From JAFNAG01 sp963739235 (GTDB taxonomy: Bacteria > Acidobacteriota > UBA6911), in contig CAVTZY010000058.1 in assembly GCA_963739235.1 (NCBI GenBank), forward strand, positions 53,696 through 117,695: a stretch of 64,000 bases of DNA, read 5' to 3'. This document shows positions 46,453 to 56,271 of the stretch, piece by piece. The position numbers and the translations under genes are program-made. Position 1 is the first letter of the stretch. Each line of letters starts with the position of its first letter. The notes beneath the pieces were generated by a model that had not been told where the DNA came from, did no database searches, and saw only the letters and a program-made list of their open reading frames with translations.

Positions 46453-48648
46453 CTAGCGCGCGCGCCGGTTAGAGGACTGCCTACCGGAGGATGCTGAGCT
46501 TCCCTGCGGCGCCGAACGGGGCGCACTGGATTGTGCCACCGACCCTCGTGGCGCGCTATATGACGTGGCCATACGCACCGGAGCACTGCCTCCCAAGTTG
46601 TCGACGGAACGCGCTACAGAAGGCGCTGCATAGGAACGTGGGCTGCTTGCCACCGGCTGAACACGGGCCTGTGCCAGCGGTGCCGTCGACCGCTCTGGCT
46701 GGTAGCTACGGGGCGCCTGATACGAGCGAGGCGCATAGTTCGATGAGATCGGTTGTTCCGGCATTTTCTTCACTACGCCGCCGGAGCTGCTGACACCAGA
46801 CGAGGTGCTTGGACCCGCCACAGTGCTGTGCGAAGGAGCCCCGCGGTCACTGCTCGCTGGCGGTGCGGAGGAGCTTGACATCGTCCGGCCTGCAGAGGAA
46901 CTTGACGCACTCGAACTCGAGGAAACGCCGCCACCTGAATAGCTGCCGCCATTATAGCTACCCATGGAAGAACTCCCGCTGGAAAAGCCGCCTCCAGAGC
47001 TGCTCCCGCTTGGGCGTGAGACCGGAGGCGCAGATTCCATCCTGCGTGAAGTCGTGCTCGGAGGGGCTTGCTGGCTACGCTGCACATTGTCCTGACGCTG
47101 ACCCTGCAGCATCGGCGTGTCCCTGCCCTGCTGACCATAGGACGGCCGGGGAGGAGGCGCCTGCTGCACGGTGCGGGATGAAGGAACCTGATAGGTGCGC
47201 GCAGGTGTCGCGGTCCTGCCGGGGACCTCCTGCATTCTGCTGCCGACAGCCGGCGTCTGTTCTGCCCTGGAACGGGGAACAGTAACCTGCGGATTGGTAA
47301 TTGAAACAAACCGGTCGCCGCGAGCTGCAACCTCGGGCTCGGTTCTCACTACCACGGCACGCGACCTGACATTCGGTCGATCCACGGCCCGTTCAGGCGC
47401 AGGCGCGAAGCTGCGGGAGGTCGGACGGACATCCAGGTTATCGGTAACGATGCGCGCCGCCTGGCGCGGATCCTGTACGGCTCTGGCTGTTGTCCTGCCG
47501 GTCACGCTACCATTGACGAATTGATCCGTGTTTACACTGCGGAATGCTCCGGGCGCATTCCGGTTAATCAGATCATCAGGACCGCGGCGTTGCATCAGCC
47601 GCATCTCGTTGAGATAATAGACATTTGCCCGGCTGTGCATGTTGAAATAGTAGCTGTTGACGTTATAATAATCCCCCGGCCCCAGAGCGGCCCAGGAAAT
47701 CCAGTCGGCACCACGATAAAACCTGACCAGTCCCGGTGACCAGAAGTTGAAGCCGAATGAGGGCCCCGGGATCCAGCACCAGCCGATCGACATGCTGTTA
47801 TACCACCGCCCGTAGTGATAGGGCAGCCACCCCCAGGGTTCGTATGAAACCCAGGTCCAGCCCCAATTCGGCCGATAACACCAGCGACCATCCCCATACG
47901 GGGACCAGGAGCCGCCCACCATAGGCACCCATGCAGGCCCGTAGGCATCGACGGATACCCATCGTCCGTACCGATCCAAGTCCGATACACCATAATAGAC
48001 AGAATCCGCGATGTATCGCCGACTCTCTACTGCGTTCTCATCCGCGTTGCGGCGGTCCGTCCATTCATCCCAGGCGTCACGCTGGTCGTAGTGCGCCAGA
48101 ACTTCGGCAGCGTTTTCGGCAGTCGGGACATGCAAGACTTCGCCGGAGGATACATGGCGTGAGAAGCGGTTGTTGACCACATCCATGGCCCCTTTCCGCA
48201 CGATGCCGTCGGAGTCGCCATTTTCCGCGATATCAAATCGGTAGCTGCCCTTCTCCGTAGTCGTGAATGCCGCTGCCGGCGTGTTGATCTCGAATTCGAC
48301 GCTGCTGCGATTCGTCAGAGAGCACAGACCGATCAAGACCCGCAGCTGAATCAATTCCTCTTTCATCGCCAGGATATCGACATCGGTCTTTTCAGCCAGG
48401 CGCACGACCGAGCCGTCGTCAAATTCGATTTCGGCTCTGCCATTGTCACTCGTATAGATCCGATCCCCGGGCTGCAAGGCCATGTTGATGCTTGCGGCTG
48501 TCCAGTCCACTTCGTCGGTGTGTTGGAAACTTACCTTGCCCTCCAGGTAAGACAGCCGTGCGATGCGGAAATAATCCTTGGATTGCGCCATCCCGATGAA
48601 GCTGCAAAGACTAAGCGCGAGAGCCAGAAAGATTAGTTTGCGTGCCAT
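46453..48648 (-). CDS. Exported FecR-domain protein with aromatic W/Y-rich domain and Ser/Pro-rich tail
   Basis: 731 residues. A signal peptide (MARKLIFLALALSLCSFIGM) is followed by a FecR-like domain (about 35-150: LQPGDRIYTSDNGRAEIEFD, DGSVVRLAEKTDVDI). Then comes a Trp/Tyr/Gly-rich domain (about 215-345: YGRWVSVDAYGPAWVPMVGG, WCYRPNWGWTWVSYEPWGWL), a pattern I associate with DUF6600. Finally a long low-complexity tail rich in Ser, Pro, Gln and Arg (about 380-731). Likely secreted or periplasmic; the tail may be disordered or surface-exposed. No sigma/FecI gene is adjacent, so it is not a classical FecR regulator. AGGAGG precedes the ATG. Confidence 0.75.
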   Translation of the reverse strand: MARKLIFLALALSLCSFIGMAQSKDYFRIARLSYLEGKVSFQHTDEVDWTAASINMALQPGDRIYTSDNGRAEIEFDDGSVVRLAEKTDVDILAMKEELIQLRVLIGLCSLTNRSSVEFEINTPAAAFTTTEKGSYRFDIAENGDSDGIVRKGAMDVVNNRFSRHVSSGEVLHVPTAENAAEVLAHYDQRDAWDEWTDRRNADENAVESRRYIADSVYYGVSDLDRYGRWVSVDAYGPAWVPMVGGSWSPYGDGRWCYRPNWGWTWVSYEPWGWLPYHYGRWYNSMSIGWCWIPGPSFGFNFWSPGLVRFYRGADWISWAALGPGDYYNVNSYYFNMHSRANVYYLNEMRLMQRRGPDDLINRNAPGAFRSVNTDQFVNGSVTGRTTARAVQDPRQAARIVTDNLDVRPTSRSFAPAPERAVDRPNVRSRAVVVRTEPEVAARGDRFVSITNPQVTVPRSRAEQTPAVGSRMQEVPGRTATPARTYQVPSSRTVQQAPPPRPSYGQQGRDTPMLQGQRQDNVQRSQQAPPSTTSRRMESAPPVSRPSGSSSGGGFSSGSSSMGSYNGGSYSGGGVSSSSSASSSSAGRTMSSSSAPPASSDRGAPSHSTVAGPSTSSGVSSSGGVVKKMPEQPISSNYAPRSYQAPRSYQPERSTAPLAQARVQPVASSPRSYAAPSVARSVDNLGGSAPVRMATSYSAPRGSVAQSSAPRSAPQGSSASSGRQSSNRRAR

Positions 48649-48946
48649 AAGAGCCTCCTGGGGTTTCCCCCAATTTCTCTGATTAAGCCGTCACCTATGT
48701 AGATGCAGCTTGTGAGGCAAAGGATCAGAAAAGATCAGCGCGTCGGCGAGTTTTCGTTCTATGCATGCCATCCGCCTCATCCGGACTTCGTACTGCTACC
48801 TGATTATCCCACACTTGTCGGCAAAAATCTATAAAAGCCAGAGGAATCAAATATTAATGCGGAATGGCCTCCGTGCCTTGAAGCAGATAACCCACCATGA
48901 TGGCCGTAACCTCCCGTCCACGGTTTTGGATAAAGCCGAGAGGATC

Positions 48947-50774
48947 TTAATCCGCTGTCCTGGCCGCACCCAAGCGCCCCTGGCCGACCTGGATTTCCCT
49001 CACGAATGGAGAAAGGTCCATTTTCACGAGGCGCGTGACTTCCTTGATGAGGAAATCTGCTATTTCCTGGGCGGTAGTGAAAGTAATGGCTTTATCGGCG
49101 ATCGTGCGTGCCGCACGGACGGTCACGGCGCGCACAACCTGACGGATGGATGGGATAAGTCGCGGATTCATGCTGAATTGGTCAAAACCCATCCCGAGAA
49201 AGAGAACTGCATAGAATGGATTTGCGCACATTTCGCCGCAGATCCGCGCCGGCATGTTGAGCCTCTTGGCGGTGGATGCAATTCGGATAAGGCAATGCAA
49301 TATCGACGGATGCAGGGGTTGGAACAGGTGGGAAACTTTGGGATTGTCGCGATCCACCGCCAGCAAGTACTGGATAAGATCATTCGTTCCCACACACAGA
49401 AAATCCACTTCCTGCGCCAGGCGATCCAGCGTCAACACCGCCGCAGGAACTTCAATCATGGCTCCGATAGGGAGCGGATCAGGGGTTTTGTCCGCATCAA
49501 GCCGGATGCTGCACCGCACCTGCTCAATCAGCTTTTTTGCGACCCAAAGCTCTTCCACTGTGGAGATCATCGGGAGGACAATTTCAAGCTTGCCGTACGG
49601 GCTGGCGCGCAGAATTGCTTCCACCTGCGCCACAAACTGATCCTGGGCAGACAGGCTGAGGCGTATGCCGCGCAGGCCCATGCTGGGATTGGGTTCCGGG
49701 GAAGGGTTCAGCGCACGCCCAAGTCTTGTCTCCTCCGGCATCCAGGGTCCGGATCGCGACCGGATGGGGCGCCATCTCCTGTGCCAGCATCTGGTAGGTC
49801 TCCAATTGTTCGCTCATGCTGGGGAAACCTTGGGGATGGGCAAAAAATAGGAATTCGGACCTGAAAAGGCCGATTCCCTCGGCGCCGCACTTTCTGGCAG
49901 CAAGCACTTCGTGCGGCAGCTCGGTGTTTGCCTGCAGCGTCACACGGAATCCATCCTCCGTTTCGACTCCTCCTGCCAGGGGAACCGAAACCTCGATGGA
50001 TCCCAGCCTTGCCTCTTCGAGCCGGGCGCGCAGTCTGCTGACGCGCTCCTCGGAAGGATTCACGATAAGCTGGCCTTCATCCCCGTTCACGAGTAGCAAA
50101 TCGCCTGTGGTGACCGAAGTTGAGGAAGCCCTTTGATCTCCATAACCGCGGGGAGACGCAGGCTGCGCGCGATGATTGCAGTATGGGAGGTGCGGCCGCC
50201 GGATTCGAGGGCTAGGGCACTCACCTTCTGCAAATCCATGGTCGCGAAGGTCGATGGGTTGAAGTCGTGGCCTACCACGATGAGATCATTCGGCAATGCC
50301 GTCCAACTGAAGTGGTTTGTCCCCCGACAGATTCAGCAGGATGCGCTCAACTACATTCTCGATGTCGCTCACGCGTTCGCGGAAATATTCTTCATCGAGT
50401 GATCGATATGCATTGCGGATCCGATCGGTAGCCTGTCGGATCGCCCACTCCGCATTTGCACCATGGTTGCGAATGATCGAAATGATATCGGCCATCAGGC
50501 TCTTGTCTTCGAGCATGAGGATGTGAACATCGAGGATAAATCCGTGTTCCGGACCGACCTTCTTTTCCAGCTTGAGTTTCAGGCCTGCCAGCTGCTCCTT
50601 GGAGATCTGGATGGCCTGCTGGACACGCTCGATTTCCGCTTCCACTTGATCATCCCGGACGAATGTCTTGAGGATGACCCGGTTATAGCCGTCAAGCTTG
50701 AGCGCGCTCCCCAGAGCGACTCCAGGTGAAACCCCGTTGCCCTGAAACAACAACTCAGCCTTTGTGCTGTTCAA
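48947..50774 (-). CDS. ptsI: PTS enzyme I, frame-shifted
   Basis: Transfers phosphate from PEP to HPr. From the ATG at 50774: FQGNGVSPGVALGSALKLDG and a helical HPr-binding domain. After a shift near 50290, the phospho-His motif GGRTSHTAIIARSLRLPAVM. After another near 50110, GLFRSEFLFFA with AIRTLDAGGDK. After a third near 49745, MGLRGIRLSL, GAMIEVPAA, FLCVGTNDLIQYLLAVDRDN and the active Cys in ARICGEMCANP. All catalytic parts are present, so the three breaks look like sequence errors. Start overlaps the HPr stop. Confidence 0.87.
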
Positions 50775-51048
50775 CTCTCTTCTCCAAACTTGGCAGCGAA
50801 AAGTTCCCCGATCGCGTTCCCCGCTTCCGCCTCATCAGTACCATTGATAGAAAGAATCAGCCTGCTTCCTTTGGATGCGGCAAGCATCAGGATCCCCAGG
50901 ATGCTCTTGCAGTCGATCGACTGCTGATGGCCCTCCCTGGAAACGTGAATATCACTGCTGAAGCGCGAGGTCAGACTGGACAAGTTTCGCCGCGGCCCGA
51001 GCATGCAATCCCAGTTTGTTTTCCACTACGATGACCTGTCGGATCATA
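50771..51048 (-). CDS. ptsH: PTS phosphocarrier HPr, one frameshift
   Basis: The ATG at 51048 gives MIRQVIVVENKLGLHARAAA, with the phospho-His in GLHARAA. A frameshift near 50985 leads into a frame reading DIHVSREGHQQSIDCKSILG and ILMLAASKGS, where the Ser of CKSILG is the HprK target. The rest is normal and about 91 residues in total. Overlaps the EIIA stop upstream and the ptsI start downstream. The regulatory serine together with hprK at 52.4 kb shows the Ser-phosphorylation control arm. Confidence 0.85.
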
Positions 51049-51442
51049 CGGATAAGAAATCGCTCGCCATGGCGATGCTCGATCGCCCTTGCTCACACAC
51101 GGTGCGTGCCAGCGATTCCAGGGTTTCTCCTTCCTTCTGGCTCGCGATCTTGATGATCATCGGCAGGTTGGCTCCAGTCACAACGTCGACTTTTCCCGGC
51201 TCGTGAAAGGAAAAAGCGATATTGGATGGCGTGCCGCCGAACATATCCGTCAATATGAGAACCCCGGACCCGCTCCCCATGTCGGCGATGCGCCGCTCAA
51301 TCTCGCTGCGCGCTTCGTTAACATCGTCGTGCCAGCCGATGGAGACGGCCTGAATATGGGAGATCTCCCCTACGATCATTTCCGCAGCCGCAAGCAGTTC
51401 TTGAGCAAGTTGCCCATGGCTGACGACCAATGCGCCGATCAT
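51044..51442 (-). CDS. PTS EIIA domain protein, mannose/fructose (Man) family
   Basis: 132 residues. Begins MIGALVVSHGQLAQELLAAA, with the phospho-accepting His in VVSHG. ILTDMFGGTPSNIAFSF and a late NLPMIIKIA are typical of EIIA-Man. No EIIB/C/D genes are in the window, so it may be part of a regulatory phosphorelay as in other rapZ-linked clusters. Located between rapZ and ptsH. Confidence 0.88.
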   Translation of the reverse strand: MIGALVVSHGQLAQELLAAAEMIVGEISHIQAVSIGWHDDVNEARSEIERRIADMGSGSGVLILTDMFGGTPSNIAFSFHEPGKVDVVTGANLPMIIKIASQKEGETLESLARTVCEQGRSSIAMASDFLSV

Positions 51443-51457
51443 ATGGCTTCCTTTGAA

Positions 51458-52346
51458 TTATGAACTCGTTTGAGCAGCCCGGCCGTGCACTTCATCCCGG
51501 TGCCTGATCTTTATCGTTACACCCCGGATTTTCAGCGATTTGGCCAGTTCTTCCACGACATAGACTGACCGATGGCGCCCACCTGTACAGCCTAAACCCA
51601 CGGTAAGGTAGGCCTTGCCCTCCTTGATATAGAACGGGATCAGGAATTTCAGGAAATCCCGCACCCGTTTAACCAACTCTCCCGTCTCCGAAAAAGATCG
51701 CATGTAATTCGCGACATCTCGATGCCGACCGCTCAACATGCGCAATCCGGCGACAAAAAACGGGTTCGGCAAAAAGCGCACATCAAACAACAGATCACTT
51801 TCCAGCGGCACACCATGCTTGTAGCCGAAACTGACCAGATGAACTACGAGTTTTTCCTCCCGAGGGCGATCTTTAAAGCGATCAATCACGAGAGCTTTAA
51901 CCTGGTGGATCGAGTAGCCCGAGGTATCGATGATGATATCGGCGCGATCCCGGATGGTGCGCAATCGCTTGCGTTCCAGCCGAATTGCCTCGCGCAAGGG
52001 TTTGTCTGCGCGGAGCGGATGTGGCCGCCGGGTCTCGCTGAATCGCCGTCACCAGCACCGCGTCGCGCGCCTCAAGATACAAGACGAAAAGCCGGAACTC
52101 GAATTCACGGAGGCTCGAGAGTGTTTTCTCCAGATCGCGCAGTTTTTCGCCGGCGCGAATATCGATGACGAGCGCCGCGCGTTCCACGATACCGCCGCTC
52201 ACATGGATTCCTTCGATAAACTTTGGAATCAATTGAATCGGTAGGTTGTCGATACAGAAAAATCCCAGATCCTCAAACGCCTTGAGCACGGTCCCTTTGC
52301 CGGATCCGCTCATTCCCGTCACCACTACCAGTTCCTGAAGGCTCAT
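51458..52346 (-). CDS. rapZ: RNase adapter protein RapZ, one frameshift
   Basis: RapZ/YvcJ-type P-loop protein; in enterobacteria it guides degradation of a glmS-controlling small RNA. Starts at the ATG at 52346 (MSLQELVVVTGMSGSGKGTV) with Walker A GMSGSGKG, then LGFFCIDNLPIQL and LFLEA-like LFVLYLEARDAVL. A break near 52020 leads to a second frame with RERADIIIDTSGY-type text, VHLVSFGYKHGVPLESDLLF, DVRFLPNPFF and GLGCTGGRHRSVYVVEELA. Complete when joined. Next to hprK and EIIA, its usual neighbours. Confidence 0.88.
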
Positions 52347-52368
52347 GGTCCGATGCGACTCCCGGATT

Positions 52369-53328
52369 CTAAGGGCTACCCACCGCAGCCGGCGACTGCC
52401 GGTCCCGGAGTTCCTTCGATAGCTGCAGCCCGCGCCGCCGCAGCAGGTGTATGCGCGCAGCAACTTCGACCAACGTTGACACATTCCTGCCCGGCGCGAC
52501 CGGCATTTTAATCAGGGGCACAGGCACCTGCAATATATCCATTGCGGCCTGATCGAGCCCGAGGCGATCATATGCGCTATCGGGCTTCCACCTCTCCAGG
52601 CGAACGACAAAGTCGAGCGTGTGTTCCTGTCCCGTTGCGGATATACCGAACAGTTCCCGGATGTCAATTATCCCAAGCCCGCGCAATTCCATGTGGTGCT
52701 GCAATACCGGGCCGCCCGCGCCCACAAGTTGATCGATGCCTCGGCGCATAATCTCCACGCTGTCATCGGCGACCAGGCGGTGGCCTCTCAGTACGAGTTC
52801 CAGGGCGCACTCGCTCTTGCCGATTCCCGAAGGTCCCAGGATGAGCACGCCGAGGCCCAAAATTTCCATAAAGACACCGTGAATCGTGGTGCGTGGCGCC
52901 AGACGCCCCTCGAGAAACTCCCCGATCTTTTGGATTGCGATCGAACTGAGCTTCGGAGTTCGCAGCAGGGCGAATCTGTTTTCACGTGCAAGTTCCAGAA
53001 GACCCGAAGGAATCTCCAAGCCTTTTGTGATCAATATGCAGCAGATCTTGAGGGTGTGAAGAGTGCTAAGCGACTTCTCATAAGCCGCCGCGTCGAGAGC
53101 TTGGAGATAATTCATCTCGCTTCCTCCAAGCAACTGGACCCGGTCGGGGTGTATATACGCCGTATATCCAGCCAGCGCCAGACCCAGCTTCTGGATGCGG
53201 GGCGAGCGGATCTTCAACGCCATCCCCTCGCAACCATGAATGACCTCAAGGTCCAGTCCCAGGTCGCGGGCTAGCGCGAACTCCCCAACGGTAATACTCT
53301 CCGGCTCGATGCCCTCCTGTTCCAGCAT
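52369..53328 (-). CDS. hprK: HPr kinase/phosphorylase
   Basis: Phosphorylates and dephosphorylates HPr at a serine, linking carbon status to regulation. 319 residues: N-terminal domain, Walker A LILGPSGIGKSECALELVLR, then LVADDSVEI and the HprK signature ELRGLGIIDIRELFG. C-terminal PVAPGRNVSTLVEVAARIHL. Intact. In a set with rpoN, hpf, rapZ, EIIA, HPr and PtsI. Confidence 0.93.
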   Translation of the reverse strand: MLEQEGIEPESITVGEFALARDLGLDLEVIHGCEGMALKIRSPRIQKLGLALAGYTAYIHPDRVQLLGGSEMNYLQALDAAAYEKSLSTLHTLKICCILITKGLEIPSGLLELARENRFALLRTPKLSSIAIQKIGEFLEGRLAPRTTIHGVFMEILGLGVLILGPSGIGKSECALELVLRGHRLVADDSVEIMRRGIDQLVGAGGPVLQHHMELRGLGIIDIRELFGISATGQEHTLDFVVRLERWKPDSAYDRLGLDQAAMDILQVPVPLIKMPVAPGRNVSTLVEVAARIHLLRRRGLQLSKELRDRQSPAAVGSP

Positions 53329-53351
53329 AAGATCCCAGTTCCCCGCCTGGC

Positions 53352-53891
53352 CTAATCCTGAATGAGGCCGAGTGAGCCGTCTTTGCGCCGATAGAGAATG
53401 TTCATGGATCCGGATTCCACGTTTTTGAAAACCACAAACGGATATTCAGATTGATCCAATTCGGCTGCTGCCTCTTCCACCGCCAGAGGCTTCTTGGGCA
53501 ACGCCTCCTCAAGAATCTCAAAACCCCGATCTGATCTCGAGGGATTTCTTGAGCGCCCGAAGCCCGATTTTTCTTGTACCGATTTGGCCTTGGCTTTCTG
53601 GCGTTTGGTTTCGATCATGCGGGTCTTGTTCTTGATCGCCTGGCGCTCAAGCTTTTCGATGGCACGCCCAATCGATGCGTACATGTCCTCAGTCTCACCC
53701 TTCCCGGTCAGATCCAGAAGCTTGGACTTTAGTAGGATCTCCGCCGTGTGCCGTTCCTTTTCCACATCGATGATGACGTGAAAGCTGGCGTCATCGCCAC
53801 AGAGCTTGTCGAACTTGCGCAGCCTTTTCATAACATAGGATCGAATGGCCGATGTGATGACAACATGCCTTCCGGTAATCTCCACGTTCAT
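53352..53891 (-). CDS. hpf: Ribosome hibernation promoting factor, long form
   Basis: Binds the 30S decoding centre and dimerises ribosomes in stationary phase. 179 residues: an N-terminal S30AE domain (MNVEITGRHVVITSAIRSYV, then KFDKL and MYASIGRAIEKLERQ) and a C-terminal dimerisation domain ending YPFVVFKNVESGSMNILYRR, so it is the long type. Located downstream of rpoN, its common neighbour. Intact. Confidence 0.92.
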   Translation of the reverse strand: MNVEITGRHVVITSAIRSYVMKRLRKFDKLCGDDASFHVIIDVEKERHTAEILLKSKLLDLTGKGETEDMYASIGRAIEKLERQAIKNKTRMIETKRQKAKAKSVQEKSGFGRSRNPSRSDRGFEILEEALPKKPLAVEEAAAELDQSEYPFVVFKNVESGSMNILYRRKDGSLGLIQD

Positions 53892-54043
53892 CGCGGTATC
53901 CTTTCAATCTGCTGTAGGATTTTGCCTGGCGCCGGCGCTCAGCCGGGAGGGTAGATTCCGGCGCCGCCTGCCAACTCCAGCCTGTTATCTGCCGGCACCC
54001 TTCCGGCCGGCTGCTATCGACGACGGCCCTCTTCCAGCAGCGC

Positions 54044-55504
54044 TCAGCTTTCGGCGCGGAGGAGATAGCTGATCTTCCGTTCGCGGGAGCCCTGAATTTG
54101 CATCTGCTCCCGATATTTCGCCACGGTGCGCCGGGTGATAAAGATGTTATCGCGACGCAGCAACTGCCCTATCTGATTGTCGGAATAGGGTTTTAACTTG
54201 TTCTCGTCCTCGATCAGTTTCCTGATTTTGAGCTTTACCTGTACGATCGACAGTTCTTCGCCATCAGGGCTTTCCACTCCCATTGTAAAGAACTTCCGCA
54301 ATTCCATTACCCCCTGCGGTGTATCCACGTATTTATTGGTGACTACCCTGCTGATGGTTGAGCTGTGCACCCCCAACTCGCTGGCGACATCTTTGATCAA
54401 CATTGGCCGCAACGCGCAGGGACCGGCTTCGAGGAACTGCTGCTGACGGTTGACGATGCATTCGCACACTCGATAGATAGTGCGCTTCCTCTGGCTCACG
54501 CTTCTCAAAAGGTCAATGGCTGATCTGAACTTTTCCCGAAGGAAAGCTTTGGTTTCGCCACTTACGCCGTTACTCTTGAGAAGCTCGCGATAACTGGAGT
54601 TCAGGCGCAACTGGGGCATGCCCTCGTCGTTCTGGATGATGACATACTCGCCGTCGACTTTGGCGATTGTTACTTCCGGCTGCACATAGTTTACGTTTTG
54701 GGGATTGTATTTCAGACCCGGCTTCGGGATCAGATGTTTAATCGTGTCTACAGCCTGTAGGACAATCTCAAAAGGCGCGCCCGTGCGGGCCGCCAGCTCT
54801 TTGAACTTGCGGTTTTCCAGAAGCGTCAGATGCTCGCTGACAATCCGCCACGGAAGGCTGTCCTTCAAACCTCGAGCTTCGAGCTGAAGCATCAGACACT
54901 CGCGGAGATCGCGAGCTGCCACTCCGGTAGGGTCGAAACTCTGCACGAGTCTGAGCGCTGCTTCGGCTTCCTCGGCCGATGCCGAGGTCAGGGCGCATAG
55001 CTCCTCCATGCTCAGGAGCAGAGAGCCCCCCTCATCCAGGTTGCCAATGATCTGTCCGGCGATTTCCAGCGTGCGCGGATCCGCCTCGCTGAGGCCGAGT
55101 TGCGAGTTGAGATGATCGGTGAGCGAAGGAGCCCGCACCAAAAAGGTTTCGAATGATGGCTTTTCCGGGTCTTCTACCTCGCGATTCCTATATCCCGTGT
55201 CCAGATATTCGTCGAAAAAATACTGAAAGTCGATCTCATCAAACGAATCCTTATCCCGTTCTCCCTGCTCCGAAATCACTTCGCCGGCTTTATCCTCGGC
55301 ATTCAATTCCTTGACCGGCTCCGGCTCCGTAACCTCTTCGAGGATCGGATTTTCCACCAGCGCCTGAGTGAGCATGTCCTGCAGCTCCAGCTTGTTGAGC
55401 TGGAGCAGCTCAATTTTCTGCAGTAACGAGGGGGTAAGTGCAAGCCTCTGCGTCAGCCGTAGATCGAGTGATTGTCGCAGTTGGGGTCGACGCGTATTCA
55501 TCAA
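54044..55504 (-). CDS. rpoN: RNA polymerase sigma-54 factor
   Basis: 486 residues. Region I is Gln/Leu-rich (RQSLDLRLTQRLALTPSLLQ), followed by an acidic region II and the core-binding and HTH parts. The C-terminal RpoN box reads TRRTVAKYRE. Sigma-54 would transcribe the redox operon at 25.8 kb, where a -24/-12 promoter and an NtrC-type activator exist. The ATG at 55504 abuts the lptB stop. Intact. Confidence 0.95.
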   Translation of the reverse strand: MMNTRRPQLRQSLDLRLTQRLALTPSLLQKIELLQLNKLELQDMLTQALVENPILEEVTEPEPVKELNAEDKAGEVISEQGERDKDSFDEIDFQYFFDEYLDTGYRNREVEDPEKPSFETFLVRAPSLTDHLNSQLGLSEADPRTLEIAGQIIGNLDEGGSLLLSMEELCALTSASAEEAEAALRLVQSFDPTGVAARDLRECLMLQLEARGLKDSLPWRIVSEHLTLLENRKFKELAARTGAPFEIVLQAVDTIKHLIPKPGLKYNPQNVNYVQPEVTIAKVDGEYVIIQNDEGMPQLRLNSSYRELLKSNGVSGETKAFLREKFRSAIDLLRSVSQRKRTIYRVCECIVNRQQQFLEAGPCALRPMLIKDVASELGVHSSTISRVVTNKYVDTPQGVMELRKFFTMGVESPDGEELSIVQVKLKIRKLIEDENKLKPYSDNQIGQLLRRDNIFITRRTVAKYREQMQIQGSRERKISYLLRAES

Positions 55505-56236
55505 TTAATTAAGCCTGAAGTTCTCGCCGAGATAAACTTTTCGGACTTCCGTGTCGGTTGTTAAATCCTCGGGCGAGCCTACACGTAAGATCTTGCCCTC
55601 GTTTATTATATAGGCGCGATCCGTGATATTCAAAGTTTCCCTCACGTTGTGATCGGTCACCAGGATTCCGATGTCGCGCTTCTTCAACTCGCCGATGATG
55701 CGCTGGATGTCCAGTACCGCCAGCGGATCGATTCCCGCAAACGGTTCGTCCAAGAGTACGAACTTCGGCGTCAGCACGAGGGCGCGCGCGATCTCCAGAC
55801 GGCGCCGCTCACCCCCCGAAAGCGTATAGGCGCCCTGGCGCCGCAGAGATGCAATGCCAAATTCCTCAAGCAGATGCTCCACCCGCTCGCTTTGCTCCCC
55901 AGCGGAGATCGGCAGAGTTTCCGCAATGCTTCGGAGATTCTCCTCAACCGTCAGCTTGCGGAAAGCAGACGGTTCCTGAGGAAGGTAGCTGATCCCCGAA
56001 CGTGCTCTTTGATACATGGGCAAGCCCGTGATATCGACATCATTGAGAAGGACCTGCCCCAGGTCCGGTGAGATAAGGCCTACAACCATGTAAAAGGTAG
56101 TCGTTTTTCCCGCCCCGTTTGGTCCCAAGAGGCCCACCACTTCGCCTTGCCTGAGTTCAAGATGGACATCACTGACAACCTTGCGGCCCCGGTAGGATTT
56201 CTCCAAACCGCAGGCTTGAAGATGGAAGGTATTCAT
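55505..56236 (-). CDS. lptB: LPS export ABC ATPase LptB
   Basis: ATPase that drives LPS extraction from the inner membrane. 243 residues with Walker A LLGPNGAGKTTTFYMVVGL, QEPSAFRKLTVEENL, signature LSGGERRRLEIARALVLTPK, Walker B FVLLDEPFAGIDPLAV and LVTDHNVRETL, where the H-loop context is typical of LptB. Directly downstream of the LptC/LptA-type gene and upstream of rpoN, the classical order. Confidence 0.94.
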   Translation of the reverse strand: MNTFHLQACGLEKSYRGRKVVSDVHLELRQGEVVGLLGPNGAGKTTTFYMVVGLISPDLGQVLLNDVDITGLPMYQRARSGISYLPQEPSAFRKLTVEENLRSIAETLPISAGEQSERVEHLLEEFGIASLRRQGAYTLSGGERRRLEIARALVLTPKFVLLDEPFAGIDPLAVLDIQRIIGELKKRDIGILVTDHNVRETLNITDRAYIINEGKILRVGSPEDLTTDTEVRKVYLGENFRLN

Positions 56237-56271
56237 ATTAAGTCATTCTTTTGCAATATGTTAACTCAGAC

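Noticed and set aside
46453..47600. Ser/Pro-rich coding stretch as a DNA minisatellite
   Set aside because: Residues are biased but no exact nucleotide repeat unit recurs.
48761..49864. Long plus-strand open frame
   Set aside because: It lies opposite ptsI; the minus strand carries clear enzyme I motifs and this frame shows none.
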